Below, one piece after another: positions 5,951-13,318 of a DNA stretch of 13,333 nt. The first letter of the stretch is position 1, and the number at the start of each line of letters is the position of its first letter. Source of the stretch: JAICNR01 sp035699465 (lineage in GTDB: Bacteria; Gemmatimonadota; Gemmatimonadetes; JACCXV01; JAHWKZ01); contig DASSPT010000125.1 in NCBI GenBank assembly GCA_035699465.1, forward strand, positions 1-13,333, written 5' to 3'. The notes beneath the pieces are model-generated. The model did not search any database and was not told where the DNA came from. It saw only the letters and a program-made list of their open reading frames with translations. The translations under genes were made by a program, and so were the position numbers.

Positions 5951-6535
5951 TCAGTCGACCAACGCGAGCACCTGCCCGACGACCGCGCTCCAGAAAGCCT
6001 GGTCGGCGTCGTACCTGCGGTCGCGCAGGACGATCACGCGCGTTCGGTCACGGAGGAAGACGTCGTCTCCCCACAGGAAGACCGCCCCGGGGCGGCCGAT
6101 CCCGTAGCCCTTCTGGAGGCACCACTGAATCCCGAAGACGGGATGCCCGGCGCCGCTGCGGCAGAAGCTCGGCCCCCGGTCGCTGCGAACCGGATACCAA
6201 AGGAAGTCGTCGTCGTGGAGGATGATCGTCCGTCCCCCGCTCCGCAGGACGAACCGGTCGCGGTCGCGGTCCCGGTCGCGATCGCGATCCCGACGCTCCA
6301 CGCGGATGCGGTCCCAGTCCCGCTCGCGGACGCGGATGCGGTCCCGGTCTCGTTCGCGGACGCGGTCATCGTCGTCATCACGATCATCGCGATCGATGAC
6401 GACCACGCGCCGGTTCTCGTGCTTGTTCTTGCCGTGGCCGTTCGCGTTACCGCGGCCCTGCGCCCAGGCACCGGTCGGGAATGCGAAGGCGATTCCGATC
6501 GCGAGGAGAACTACGAAGCGAGTGTCGATCTTCAT
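5951..6535 (-). CDS. Exported Arg/Asp-repeat low-complexity protein
   Basis: 194 residues. A signal peptide (MKIDTRFVVLLAIGIAFAF) has a likely cut after AWA at residue 25. A basic, Gly/Asn-rich stretch (QGRGNANGHGKNK) follows, then a strongly charged segment (about 45-94) of RDRD and RVRER repeats. A C-terminal part of about 100 residues has two cysteines (125 and 139) in the pattern FCRSGAGHPVFGIQWC, then GYGIG. I do not recognise a named family; the protein is probably periplasmic or secreted. The ATG at 6535 is chosen because GGAGG (6548-6544) lies eight bases upstream. A GTG at 6544 would overlap that Shine-Dalgarno and is rejected. The PRMT-like gene follows 78 bp downstream, so co-transcription is possible, and the Arg-rich repeat makes a methylation link tempting but unproven. 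Confidence 0.75.
   Translation of the reverse strand: MKIDTRFVVLLAIGIAFAFPTGAWAQGRGNANGHGKNKHENRRVVVIDRDDRDDDDDRVRERDRDRIRVRERDWDRIRVERRDRDRDRDRDRDRFVLRSGGRTIILHDDDFLWYPVRSDRGPSFCRSGAGHPVFGIQWCLQKGYGIGRPGAVFLWGDDVFLRDRTRVIVLRDRRYDADQAFWSAVVGQVLALVD
6255..6360. repeat. Hexamer and 30-bp tandem repeats inside the Arg/Asp-rich gene
   Basis: Positions 6255-6290 are six degenerate copies of CGGTCG, encoding Arg-Asp dipeptides on the minus strand. Positions 6301-6330 and 6331-6360 are two copies of a 30-bp unit differing at three bases, encoding RVRERDxDRI decapeptides. Repeats of this kind can change copy number by slippage without a frameshift, since both units are multiples of three. Confidence 0.8.
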
Positions 6536-6543
6536 GCGGGTCA

Positions 6544-6548
6544 CCTCC
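6544..6548 (-). promoter_or_regulatory. Shine-Dalgarno GGAGG deciding the 6535 start
   Basis: On the minus strand GGAGGTGA is followed eight bases later by ATG at 6535-6533. The in-frame GTG at 6544-6542 is part of this same ribosome binding site, so the ATG is the better start of the Arg/Asp-rich protein. Confidence 0.6.
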
Positions 6549-6639
6549 GGGTGGCGCGGCCCCGGGGATCAGTCACTCCACAGTACCCCGTTCCGTGCCG
6601 GCGAGGTTCCACTCCGGAACGCGTCAGAAGCCGGGCCGC

Positions 6640-6828
6640 TCAGCGCCCTGCCTTCCGCGCGCGGTCGATCGCATCGTCCAGCGCCTCCAACTCTTCCTCG
6701 TCCAGCCGGGCGGCTTCCCGCGCCTCGTCGATCGCCGCGACCGCGGCGACCCAGCGCAGGACCACTGCGCGAACCCGCCGCTCGAACGCGGAGAGTCGGC
6801 GGCAGGCATCGGGATGTCGGACACGCAC
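6640..6828 (-). CDS. Possible small helical protein, 62 residues
   Basis: A GTG-started frame on the minus strand with high GC in third positions, encoding a charged, Ala/Glu/Arg-rich, probably all-helical product. An example is ARLDEEELEALDDAIDRARK near the C-terminus. It has no cysteines, signal peptide or recognised family. No good Shine-Dalgarno precedes the GTG, which weakens the call. It would be divergent from the ATP-grasp gene and 104 bp upstream of the Arg/Asp-rich gene on the same strand. The amino-acid composition looks more like a real protein than the competing frames do. Confidence 0.4.
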   Translation of the reverse strand: MRVRHPDACRRLSAFERRVRAVVLRWVAAVAAIDEAREAARLDEEELEALDDAIDRARKAGR

Positions 6829-6924
6829 GGGACCAAGGTACGGCCGCCGACCCCGGCAGTGCTAATTTTCCAGCATCAAACCCGCCGTCGCGCGGCCAGC
6901 GCCCCGGCCGTATCCTGGGGCGCC

Positions 6925-7839
6925 ATGAGACCCGTTCCGGGAGTCACGCCGCACGTCATCCTCGCCACGGCGCGGAGCTATCCGATCACCCCGTCCGACG
7001 CGCGGCTCGGCGAAGAGCTGGAGACGCGGGGGGCCCGCGTGACGGCGGCGCCGTGGGACACGATCTCTCCCGCGAAGTCGAACGGGGACGTCGTAGTGCT
7101 GCGATCGACATGGGACTATCACCGCCGATCCCGGGAGTTCCGGCACTGGATCCAGGCATGGGACAGCAAACCGGCCGCGCTCTGGAACCCGCCGACTACC
7201 GTGCTCTGGAACATGGACAAGATCTACCTGCGCGATCTCGCGGACCGCGGGGTGTCGCTTCCGCCGACGCATTGGACCGAGCCCGGCGAGCGTCCGGGCG
7301 TGGACGGCTTCTTCGCGCGGACGGGCGTTGCGGCGGCGGTCGTCAAACCCCGCATCTCGGCGACCGCGTGGGGGACGCGGCTGCTCGACGCGGGCGTGGA
7401 CCTGGAAGGCGTCGACGTTACGCCGCTGGTGTCGTCGGGTGCGGTCGTACAGGCGTTCGTCCCGGAGATCCGGACGCGAGGCGAGCTTTCGCTGGTCTAT
7501 GTCGACGGCCGATTCGGTCACGCCGTGCGGAAGCTCCCCGCGGCGGGCGACTTCCGCGTCCAGTCCGAGTTCGGAGGCGGCTTAGAACCCTGCGAGGTCG
7601 GCGAGGAGGAGCGCGCCTTCGGCGAGACGGTCCTGGCTGCCACGCCGCATCCCTGGCTCTACGCGCGGGTCGATCTCGTTCAGACCGCCAATGGCCCCGT
7701 GCTGATGGAGCTCGAGCTCATCGAGCCGAGCCTGTTCTTCGAGTCGGCGACCGGTCGGAAATCGGCGGCCGCGCTCGCGGAGGCGATCCTGCGTGCGGCC
7801 CGGGATCCCAACCCGTCCGCGTCTCCAGGCGCCTCATAG
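6925..7839 (+). CDS. ATP-grasp ligase (glutathione synthetase/DcsG-like fold)
   Basis: 304 residues. ATP-grasp enzymes join a carboxylate to an amine or thiol through an acyl-phosphate. Visible landmarks are VVLRSTWDYHRR (57-68), the LWNMDKIYLRDL segment (94-105) with K99, VVKPRISATAWGT (139-151) with a likely ATP-binding K141, QAFVPEI (176-182), ARVDLV (247-252) with D250, and MELELIEPSLFF (261-272) with acidic metal ligands. The STWDY...WN.DK pattern is shared with a poorly characterised group that pipelines often name after the cycloserine enzyme DcsG. I do not claim that activity, because no other cycloserine gene is present. The ATG at 6925 has only a weak TGGGG upstream. The frame is open further left, but the product similarity begins here. 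It is the first gene of a four-gene operon, 47 bp before the hydrolase. Confidence 0.85.
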   Translation: MRPVPGVTPHVILATARSYPITPSDARLGEELETRGARVTAAPWDTISPAKSNGDVVVLRSTWDYHRRSREFRHWIQAWDSKPAALWNPPTTVLWNMDKIYLRDLADRGVSLPPTHWTEPGERPGVDGFFARTGVAAAVVKPRISATAWGTRLLDAGVDLEGVDVTPLVSSGAVVQAFVPEIRTRGELSLVYVDGRFGHAVRKLPAAGDFRVQSEFGGGLEPCEVGEEERAFGETVLAATPHPWLYARVDLVQTANGPVLMELELIEPSLFFESATGRKSAAALAEAILRAARDPNPSASPGAS

Positions 7840-7886
7840 GGAATCGGATCCGGCTTGCCGGCACACACCCTGACCGGAGATTCGCC

Positions 7887-9641
7887 ATGACATTTCCCGC
7901 CCGCTTCCCGCTCGCACCGGCGCTCGCCGTTCTTCTACTCGTCTCGCCGCTCCAGGCCCAGGATCGGGCCGCTCTCGTCGAGGACGAGACCGCCCGCGCC
8001 GCCGACGCGTACCTCACCCGGCTCGAAGCGATCGGCTTCGCCGGTGCGGCGCTCATCGTGGAGGATGGACGCACCGTCCTTCGGAAGGGCTACGGCCTGG
8101 CCGACCGCGAGGCGGAGGTTCCGATCACCGCCGCCAGCGTCTTCTCCCTGGGATCGATCACCAAGCAGTTCACCGCGGCCGCGATCCTCGCCCTGGAAGC
8201 GCGGGGGCTCCTCTCCGTCGACGACCCGATCGCCGACTACTTCTCCGAGGTGCCCGACGACAAGGAGGCCATCACCCTCCACCACCTCCTCACGCATTCC
8301 TCCGGACTCGCGTCAGACTTCGCGCAAACCGACTTCGATCCCGTGGGCCGCGAGCGGGATGCGTACGTCCGCCGGGCGCTCGATTCCGAGCTCCTGTTCG
8401 CGCCCGGCTCCGGCTACGAGTACTCGAACGCCGGGTACAGCATGCTGGCCGCGATCGTGGAGATCGAGACGGGGAAATCGTACGAGGAGGCGCTCCGCGA
8501 GCTCGTGCTAGACCCGGCCGGCATGGACGAGACGGGCTACCGGATCCCAGAGTGGGATCGCGCGCGCGTGGCGGTCGGCTATCGCGACGGGGAGCGCTGG
8601 GGCACGATCGTCGAGCGTATGGAGGAGCCGGGCGCGCCGTTCTGGCAGCTCCGTGGAAACGGCGGGCTCCACACGACGCTGGCGGACATGGAGGACTGGG
8701 ACCGCGCGCTCGAGACCGATGCCGTGCTCCCCGCCGCCGAGCGGGCTGCGATGTTCACTCCCCACGTTCCCGAGGACCCCGACTCGATATCCTTCTACGG
8801 CTACGGATGGGCGATCGAGGAGACGCCCCGGCACGGCACCCTGGTCTGGCACAACGGTGGCAACGGGATCTACCTCGCCGAGCTCCACCGGTGGATCGAC
8901 GAAAGCCTCACGGTCTTCGTCGTGACGACCGACCCGGCGCTCCCCGCCACGCCGGTCGCCGCGACGCTCGAGGCGATCGCCTTCGGCGAGCCGTACGACA
9001 TGCCCCCCCAATGGGTCCAGGTCGACCCGGCAGCGCTCGCGCGCGCCGCCGGAGAGTGGCGGCTCCCCTCCGGCGAGATCCTGACGGTGACCGGGCGCGA
9101 GGACCGGCTCGCCGTCTCGGCGCGCGGTCCCGAGGGCACCGCTCTCCTCTTCCCGCTCTCCGGGCGAGCGCGAGAGATCGCGCCCGACCTGGAAGCGCGC
9201 ACCCGTGCGATCCTGGAAGGTCTCTTTCGCGGCGACTACGGACCGTTGGCCGAAGCCTTCGGCGGCGTGCCGATCGCGGAGGTCCGCGCGCAGGAGGAGG
9301 AGCTCATGGCCGATCGCCACGCCCGGCTCGGCATGCCGACCGGTTTCGAGATCGTGGGGCTCGTACCGATGCCCGCCGGCCCCGGCATCCTCGCGCGGAT
9401 CGACTTCACGCGCGGCTCGGCCTGGAACACCTACGTATGGGGACCGAATGGGCTGCAGGCCATGCGCCCCGCGCCGGAACCGCCCTCCTCCGAGTATCGA
9501 CCCGTCGCGGCAACGGCGTTCGAGAGCTTTCGCCTTCGCGGGGCCCCGGGCCCCCGCATCGAGCTGCACGACGCGGGTTCGGACACCGCGATCCTCGTCA
9601 TACACACTCCGCACGGATCGATCGAGGCGCAGCGACGGTGA
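7887..9641 (+). CDS. Exported serine hydrolase, class C beta-lactamase-related family
   Basis: 584 residues with a signal peptide (1-24, cut after LQA). The beta-lactamase/penicillin-binding fold spans about 30-370. All three active-site motifs are present: SITK (S90, K93), YSN (Y179, N181) and HNG (322-324), which stands in for the KTG box as in esterase- and peptidase-like members. GSITKQFTAAAI, LLTHSSGL and the GNGG segment (257-260) are typical. Residues about 375-584 form a second region of beta-rich, unassigned sequence, longer than in minimal family members. It should act in the periplasm on a peptide, D-amino-acid or ester bond; a true beta-lactamase is less likely. The ATG at 7887 has GGAGA (7876-7880) six bases upstream. 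The end overlaps the next gene by 4 bp (GTGA). Confidence 0.92.
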   Translation: MTFPARFPLAPALAVLLLVSPLQAQDRAALVEDETARAADAYLTRLEAIGFAGAALIVEDGRTVLRKGYGLADREAEVPITAASVFSLGSITKQFTAAAILALEARGLLSVDDPIADYFSEVPDDKEAITLHHLLTHSSGLASDFAQTDFDPVGRERDAYVRRALDSELLFAPGSGYEYSNAGYSMLAAIVEIETGKSYEEALRELVLDPAGMDETGYRIPEWDRARVAVGYRDGERWGTIVERMEEPGAPFWQLRGNGGLHTTLADMEDWDRALETDAVLPAAERAAMFTPHVPEDPDSISFYGYGWAIEETPRHGTLVWHNGGNGIYLAELHRWIDESLTVFVVTTDPALPATPVAATLEAIAFGEPYDMPPQWVQVDPAALARAAGEWRLPSGEILTVTGREDRLAVSARGPEGTALLFPLSGRAREIAPDLEARTRAILEGLFRGDYGPLAEAFGGVPIAEVRAQEEELMADRHARLGMPTGFEIVGLVPMPAGPGILARIDFTRGSAWNTYVWGPNGLQAMRPAPEPPSSEYRPVAATAFESFRLRGAPGPRIELHDAGSDTAILVIHTPHGSIEAQRR

Positions 9642-10531
9642 GCGGCAGGCTCCCCGAGCGGCTCTACAAGTACGTCCGCCGGGACGGCGTTCGTCTGCTA
9701 GAGGAGAAGCGGCTGCGGGTGCCGTCTCCGGCCGGATTCAACGATCCGTTCGAGGTCCTCCCGAAGGTCGAGACACTCCTGCCCGAGGACCGGGTAGGGG
9801 CCCTGATCTCCGACTGGCTGGACGAGGCCGGGCTCGAGGAGATCTATGCGGCTACCGCCCGCGGACGCGGCGTCACGCCCGACGCGCTCCGGAAGGAGCT
9901 GCCCGCGGATGCGCTCCGGCGACGGATCGCGGACGCGGGTCTCGGCGGGGTCGCGGAGGAGATGGCTCCCCACCTCTCGAAGGTCGTCCACGCCGCGGCG
10001 GCCGCGCGCATCGGGATGCTCTGCTTCACGGAGACAGCCGACAGCCTCCTCATGTGGGGCCACTACGCGGAGGGCCACCGCGGGCTGGTCTACGGGTTCG
10101 ATCCGCGGCACCCGTTCTTCGACCAGCGGATCGGCGGCGAGAACGGAGTGCCGTCGCTCCAGCGCGTCGAGTACAGCCGCCGGCGCCCGCGCGTGACGGC
10201 ATCGGACACCCGCGCTCCCGGCGACGTGGGGGCGGAGTTCCTCGCGAACCGGTTCTTCTTCACCAAGAGCGACGATTGGTCCTACGAGTGCGAGTGGCGC
10301 TTCGTCCTCCCGTTGGACCCCGCGCGAAGCGAGAACGGCCAGCAGTACGTGCCGCTGGCCGAGGGACTCCTGACGACCGTGATCCTAGGCAGCCGCGTGC
10401 AGGGGGAGGACCGGGACCGGGTGCTGGACCTCGTGTGGGGGGACGAGTTCTTCCGCGGAGTCGAGGTCCTTCAGGGCTCGATCAGCGACGAGGAGTTCCG
10501 GATCGACCTCGGGCCGGTGAAAGGCGGCTAG
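9638..10531 (+). CDS. DUF2971 family protein
   Basis: 297 residues, cytoplasmic, no signal peptide. Family signatures are in order: LYKY (9-12), FNDPFE (34-39), GMLCFTE (126-132), MWGHYAEGHRGLVYGFD (139-155) and KSDDWSYECEWRF (210-222). The biochemical role of DUF2971 is not known to me; its members occur in many bacterial genomes, often in accessory regions. Start: the GTG at 9638 overlaps the TGA of the hydrolase (GTGA), a classic translational-coupling junction, and the family N-terminus begins a few residues later. Its TAG at 10529-10531 is in the same frame as the sulfotransferase that follows, with only three bases between the stop and the next putative start. A cytoplasmic protein coupled to an exported hydrolase suggests co-regulation, not one complex. 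Confidence 0.88.
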   Translation: MSGRLPERLYKYVRRDGVRLLEEKRLRVPSPAGFNDPFEVLPKVETLLPEDRVGALISDWLDEAGLEEIYAATARGRGVTPDALRKELPADALRRRIADAGLGGVAEEMAPHLSKVVHAAAAARIGMLCFTETADSLLMWGHYAEGHRGLVYGFDPRHPFFDQRIGGENGVPSLQRVEYSRRRPRVTASDTRAPGDVGAEFLANRFFFTKSDDWSYECEWRFVLPLDPARSENGQQYVPLAEGLLTTVILGSRVQGEDRDRVLDLVWGDEFFRGVEVLQGSISDEEFRIDLGPVKGG

Positions 10532-10534
10532 CGC

Positions 10535-11362
10535 CTGCCCCTCCCCAATCTCATCGTCATCGGCGCCTCCCACTGCGGCACGAGCAGCCTGCACCGCTAC
10601 CTGTCCCGGCACCCCGACATCGCGATGTCGCGCGACAAGGAGCTGGACTTCTTCGTCACGGACGGCAACTGGCGCCGGGGAGTGGACTGGTACGCGGCCC
10701 GCTTCCGGCCGGGGACTGCCGTGCGGGGCGAGAGCTCGCCATCGTACACGCGCGCGCCAGTGTACCCGGGCGTCCCGGAACGGATGCATGCAGTCGTACC
10801 CGACGCCCGGCTCGTCTACCTCGTGCGGGATCCCGTCGAGCGCATCGTATCGAACTGGGTGCATGCCAGGACTCAGGGGAACGAGACCCGGCCCCTCGCC
10901 GAGGCGATGTACGACGACTTCTACTTCGCGCGCAGCCTCTACTGGTTCCAGATCTCGCGCTACCTTGGGCTCTATCCGCGCGAGCGGATCCTCGTGGTGG
11001 AGACCGACGGGCTGGGAAGGGACCGGGCGGCGACGCTGCGCCGGGTGTACGAGTTCCTGAACGTCGACCCGGACTACACGGGTCCCCGCCGCGAGATCCG
11101 GATCAACCGCACGGCGAAGAAACGGGTCAAGACGCGCGCGGGGATGCGCGTCGCCAGCTCGCCCCTGGGCAAGGCGATCGAGCGGCTCCCCCAGCGCTGG
11201 CACTGGCGGCTCCGGACGTACGTGTACTGGCCGCTCTCGCGACCGATGGAGCGGCCGGTCCTGTCCGGGCGCGACCGTGCCGCGCTCGCCGAGCGACTGC
11301 GGGACGACACCAACCTGTTTCGCGAGTTCGCCGGCCGGGACTTCACGGAATGGAGTGTGTGA
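10535..11362 (+). CDS. PAPS-dependent sulfotransferase with probable CTG start
   Basis: 275 residues if translation begins at CTG 10535. The 5'-phosphosulfate loop is IVIGASHCGTSSLHRYL (residues 8-24) and the 3'-phosphate site is LVRDPVERIVSNW (96-108) with R98 and S106. KELDFF (35-40) and RGESSPSY (64-71) are also typical of the bacterial heparan-type and carbohydrate sulfotransferases, which transfer sulfate from PAPS to a hydroxyl or amine. No ATG, GTG or TTG lies between the DUF2971 TAG and the loop. The first ATG (10625, residue 31) would delete the PAPS loop. AAAGG (10520-10524) lies ten bases before the CTG. The usual Lys of the loop is His13 here. The acceptor is unknown. Last gene of the operon, ending six bases from the convergent cyclase stop. 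Confidence 0.85.
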   Translation: MPLPNLIVIGASHCGTSSLHRYLSRHPDIAMSRDKELDFFVTDGNWRRGVDWYAARFRPGTAVRGESSPSYTRAPVYPGVPERMHAVVPDARLVYLVRDPVERIVSNWVHARTQGNETRPLAEAMYDDFYFARSLYWFQISRYLGLYPRERILVVETDGLGRDRAATLRRVYEFLNVDPDYTGPRREIRINRTAKKRVKTRAGMRVASSPLGKAIERLPQRWHWRLRTYVYWPLSRPMERPVLSGRDRAALAERLRDDTNLFREFAGRDFTEWSV

Positions 11363-11368
11363 AGGCTT

Positions 11369-13318
11369 CTACTGGAGGCCGATCCTGTCGACCAACACCT
11401 TGAACCGGGGGTCGTCCCGAAGCGAATCGAACAACGGGTCCAGGTGGAGGTAGATGAGGCCGGCGGAGCGATCCGCATACGCGCGGTCGAGCTGGCGGAA
11501 CGCCTCGTCCGAATCTCCGAGTGCCCCGTGGACGGCGGCCAGGAATTCCGCCCGGACGTAGTTATCACGACCCTCGGAATCGAGCTCTTCGAGGACGCGA
11601 CGGGCTTCCGCTTCCTGTCCCGCCGCGGCAAGCCCGTACGCCAGGAATGCCCGGAACGAAGGCGACCAGCTCATCTCGGCGCTGTGCCTCAAGGACTCCA
11701 GGCCTGCGCTGAGACCCTCCTCCTGCATCCGGGCGAGGCCAAGGGTCATATGTCCGCGCGCATATTCGGGATCCAGTTCCAGGGTGTGCAACGATTCCTG
11801 GACCGCGTCCCCCGACCGCCGCTGGTAGAGGAGGAACCGGGCGAGCCACTGGCTGAAGGTCGGCGACAGCGGATCGAGCTTCTGGGCGGCCCGCATCTCC
11901 CGGATTCCCTCATCCAGTCGGCCGACGGCCGGCAGCAGAGTACCGAGCGCCCAGTGGGCGTCCGTGTAGTTGGGGTTCGAGGCCACCGCGCGCCGTAGCG
12001 CCAGCTCACCGCGAATGAAATCCCAGTCATACCAGGTGTACACCTTTCCCAAAGCGGTATTGGCTTCGGCGAGATCGGGATCGAGCTCGAGAGCCCTCGC
12101 GGCCGCCTCCTTGCCCGCGACATACGCCACCTCAGGAGCGACCCAGTCGTCGGCCAGGTTCATCCAGGAGTCGGCGATCCCGGCCCACGCGCGAGCGTAG
12201 TCCGGGCTCTCCTCGAGGGCTTCCGTGTACAGCTCGAGGCTCCGCCGTAGACCCTCCTCGGTGAACTTGTTGAAGGCGAAGCGTCCCTTCAGATAGAGCG
12301 TATAGGCTTCCAGGCTGTCGGTCGTCGCGGTGACGAGCTTCTCGCCCTCGTCGACCGCCAGCGTGGCCTTCAGAGCGGTGACGATGGCCTGGGCGATGTC
12401 GTCCTGAATCGCGAAGATGTCCTCGAGCTGCCGGTCGTACGTCTCCGACCACAGGTGGTAGCCGTCCGCGGCGCTGATCAGCTGGCTGGTGATGCGGACA
12501 CGGTTGCCCGCCTTCCGGACGCTCCCCTCGAGCACGGTGGCCACCTTGAGCTTCTCCGCGATCTCCTGCACGTCGCCGTGGTGTCCCTTGAAGGCGAACG
12601 AGGACGTGCGCGAGGCGACCTTGAGGTCGCTGACCTTGACGAGCGCGTTGAGGATCTCCTCGGTGATCCCGTCGCTGAAGTACTCGTTCTCGGGATCGGA
12701 GCTCAGGTTGATGAACGGCAGGACGGCGATCGAGCGCTCGACGACGGGCCGGGACTCGGGCCCGGCGCTCTTCGGCGAGTCGGCCGGGGCTGCCACTCCG
12801 GAAACGCTCGGCGCCTCGAGCACCAGGTAGAGGTCCAGCGCCTCGACGCCCTTGAGGCTGTGCTCGCCGAGCGGCTCGAACCGGTACGAGGGCCGGTTCC
12901 GGAGCTGTCGCCAGACGTCCCCGCTCACGACGATCTGCCCGGGCCCGGCGGCCGTCTGGATCCGCTGCGCGGTGTTCACCCCGTCGCCGTACAGGTCCCC
13001 GTCCGGGGCCACCGCCACGTCGCCCAGATGCACGCCCGTTCTGATCGTCTCTCCCGCTTGCATCAGTCCGCGCAGCTCGCCGGCGGCCTTCACCGCCGCC
13101 TCCGCGCTCGGGGACTCCACCAGGGCGGCGTCGCCGATGAACTTCACGACCCGACCCTGATCCCCGGACACCACGGCGCGGACGGCGGCCTGAAAACGCC
13201 GCACCAGCGAGATCGCCTGATCCTCGTTCTCGGCCGTCAGGCTGCTCCAACCCACGAGGTCGCTGAACCAGACGACGGAGACGCGATGGGGAAGCTGGCT
13301 CGACGGTCGGGTGTTCAC
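11369..13318 (-). CDS. Class III adenylate cyclase with TolB-like and TPR domains
   Basis: 649 residues. The cyclase domain (about 10-168) has metal-binding D20 (FSDLVGWSSL) and D63 (FIGDAAL), the adenine-selecting pair K59 and D108, and the transition-state pair N115 and R119 (VNTAQRI). The catalytic set is complete in one chain, which would work as a homodimer making cAMP. A linker follows (170-195), then a TolB-like domain (196-320; RSIAVLPFINLSSDPENEYF, VLEGSVRKAGNRVRITSQL). Several TPR repeats run from about 335 to 610 (for example SPDYARAWAGIADSW and DPEYARGHMTLGLARM). No membrane segment is evident. The TPRs probably sense a partner and control output. The GTG start at 13318 overlaps the stop of an upstream gene (GTGA). 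The frame has no stop before the window edge, so a longer form cannot be excluded. Confidence 0.92.
   Translation of the reverse strand: MNTRPSSQLPHRVSVVWFSDLVGWSSLTAENEDQAISLVRRFQAAVRAVVSGDQGRVVKFIGDAALVESPSAEAAVKAAGELRGLMQAGETIRTGVHLGDVAVAPDGDLYGDGVNTAQRIQTAAGPGQIVVSGDVWRQLRNRPSYRFEPLGEHSLKGVEALDLYLVLEAPSVSGVAAPADSPKSAGPESRPVVERSIAVLPFINLSSDPENEYFSDGITEEILNALVKVSDLKVASRTSSFAFKGHHGDVQEIAEKLKVATVLEGSVRKAGNRVRITSQLISAADGYHLWSETYDRQLEDIFAIQDDIAQAIVTALKATLAVDEGEKLVTATTDSLEAYTLYLKGRFAFNKFTEEGLRRSLELYTEALEESPDYARAWAGIADSWMNLADDWVAPEVAYVAGKEAAARALELDPDLAEANTALGKVYTWYDWDFIRGELALRRAVASNPNYTDAHWALGTLLPAVGRLDEGIREMRAAQKLDPLSPTFSQWLARFLLYQRRSGDAVQESLHTLELDPEYARGHMTLGLARMQEEGLSAGLESLRHSAEMSWSPSFRAFLAYGLAAAGQEAEARRVLEELDSEGRDNYVRAEFLAAVHGALGDSDEAFRQLDRAYADRSAGLIYLHLDPLFDSLRDDPRFKVLVDRIGLQ

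Larger units (their letters stand above)
6536..6924. other. Divergent region between the Arg/Asp-rich gene and the ATP-grasp operon
   Basis: 389 bp. It contains the ribosome binding site of the 6535 start, a possible 62-residue minus-strand gene (6640-6828), and a short AT-rich patch around 6861-6880 that is the likeliest place for the operon promoter. No clear -35/-10 pair, terminator or RNA gene was seen. Confidence 0.5.

Noticed and set aside
6255..6360. Possible CRISPR array
   Set aside because: Repeats are 6 and 30 bp head to tail with no unique spacers and encode a peptide repeat in frame.
6481..6924. Upstream extension of the ATP-grasp frame
   Set aside because: The region overlaps the divergent spacer and the opposite-strand gene; its translation lacks any family similarity before residue M at 6925.
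6925..7839. Assignment as the cycloserine enzyme DcsG
   Set aside because: Only the general ATP-grasp pattern is visible and no other cycloserine pathway gene is nearby.
6222..7886. Upstream extension of the serine hydrolase frame
   Set aside because: The translation before 7887 is shadow sequence of the ATP-grasp and Arg/Asp-rich genes; a signal peptide and GGAGA mark the ATG at 7887.
8552..9637. Upstream extension of the DUF2971 frame through the hydrolase gene
   Set aside because: Arg-rich out-of-frame translation; the GTGA junction at 9638 gives a natural start.
7887..9641. Antibiotic-resistance beta-lactamase (AmpC)
   Set aside because: SxxK and YxN are present, but HNG replaces KTG and the protein is longer than AmpC, which fits the broader hydrolase family.
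10625..11362. Sulfotransferase starting at ATG 10625
   Set aside because: This start removes the PAPS-binding loop that is intact in the same frame immediately upstream.
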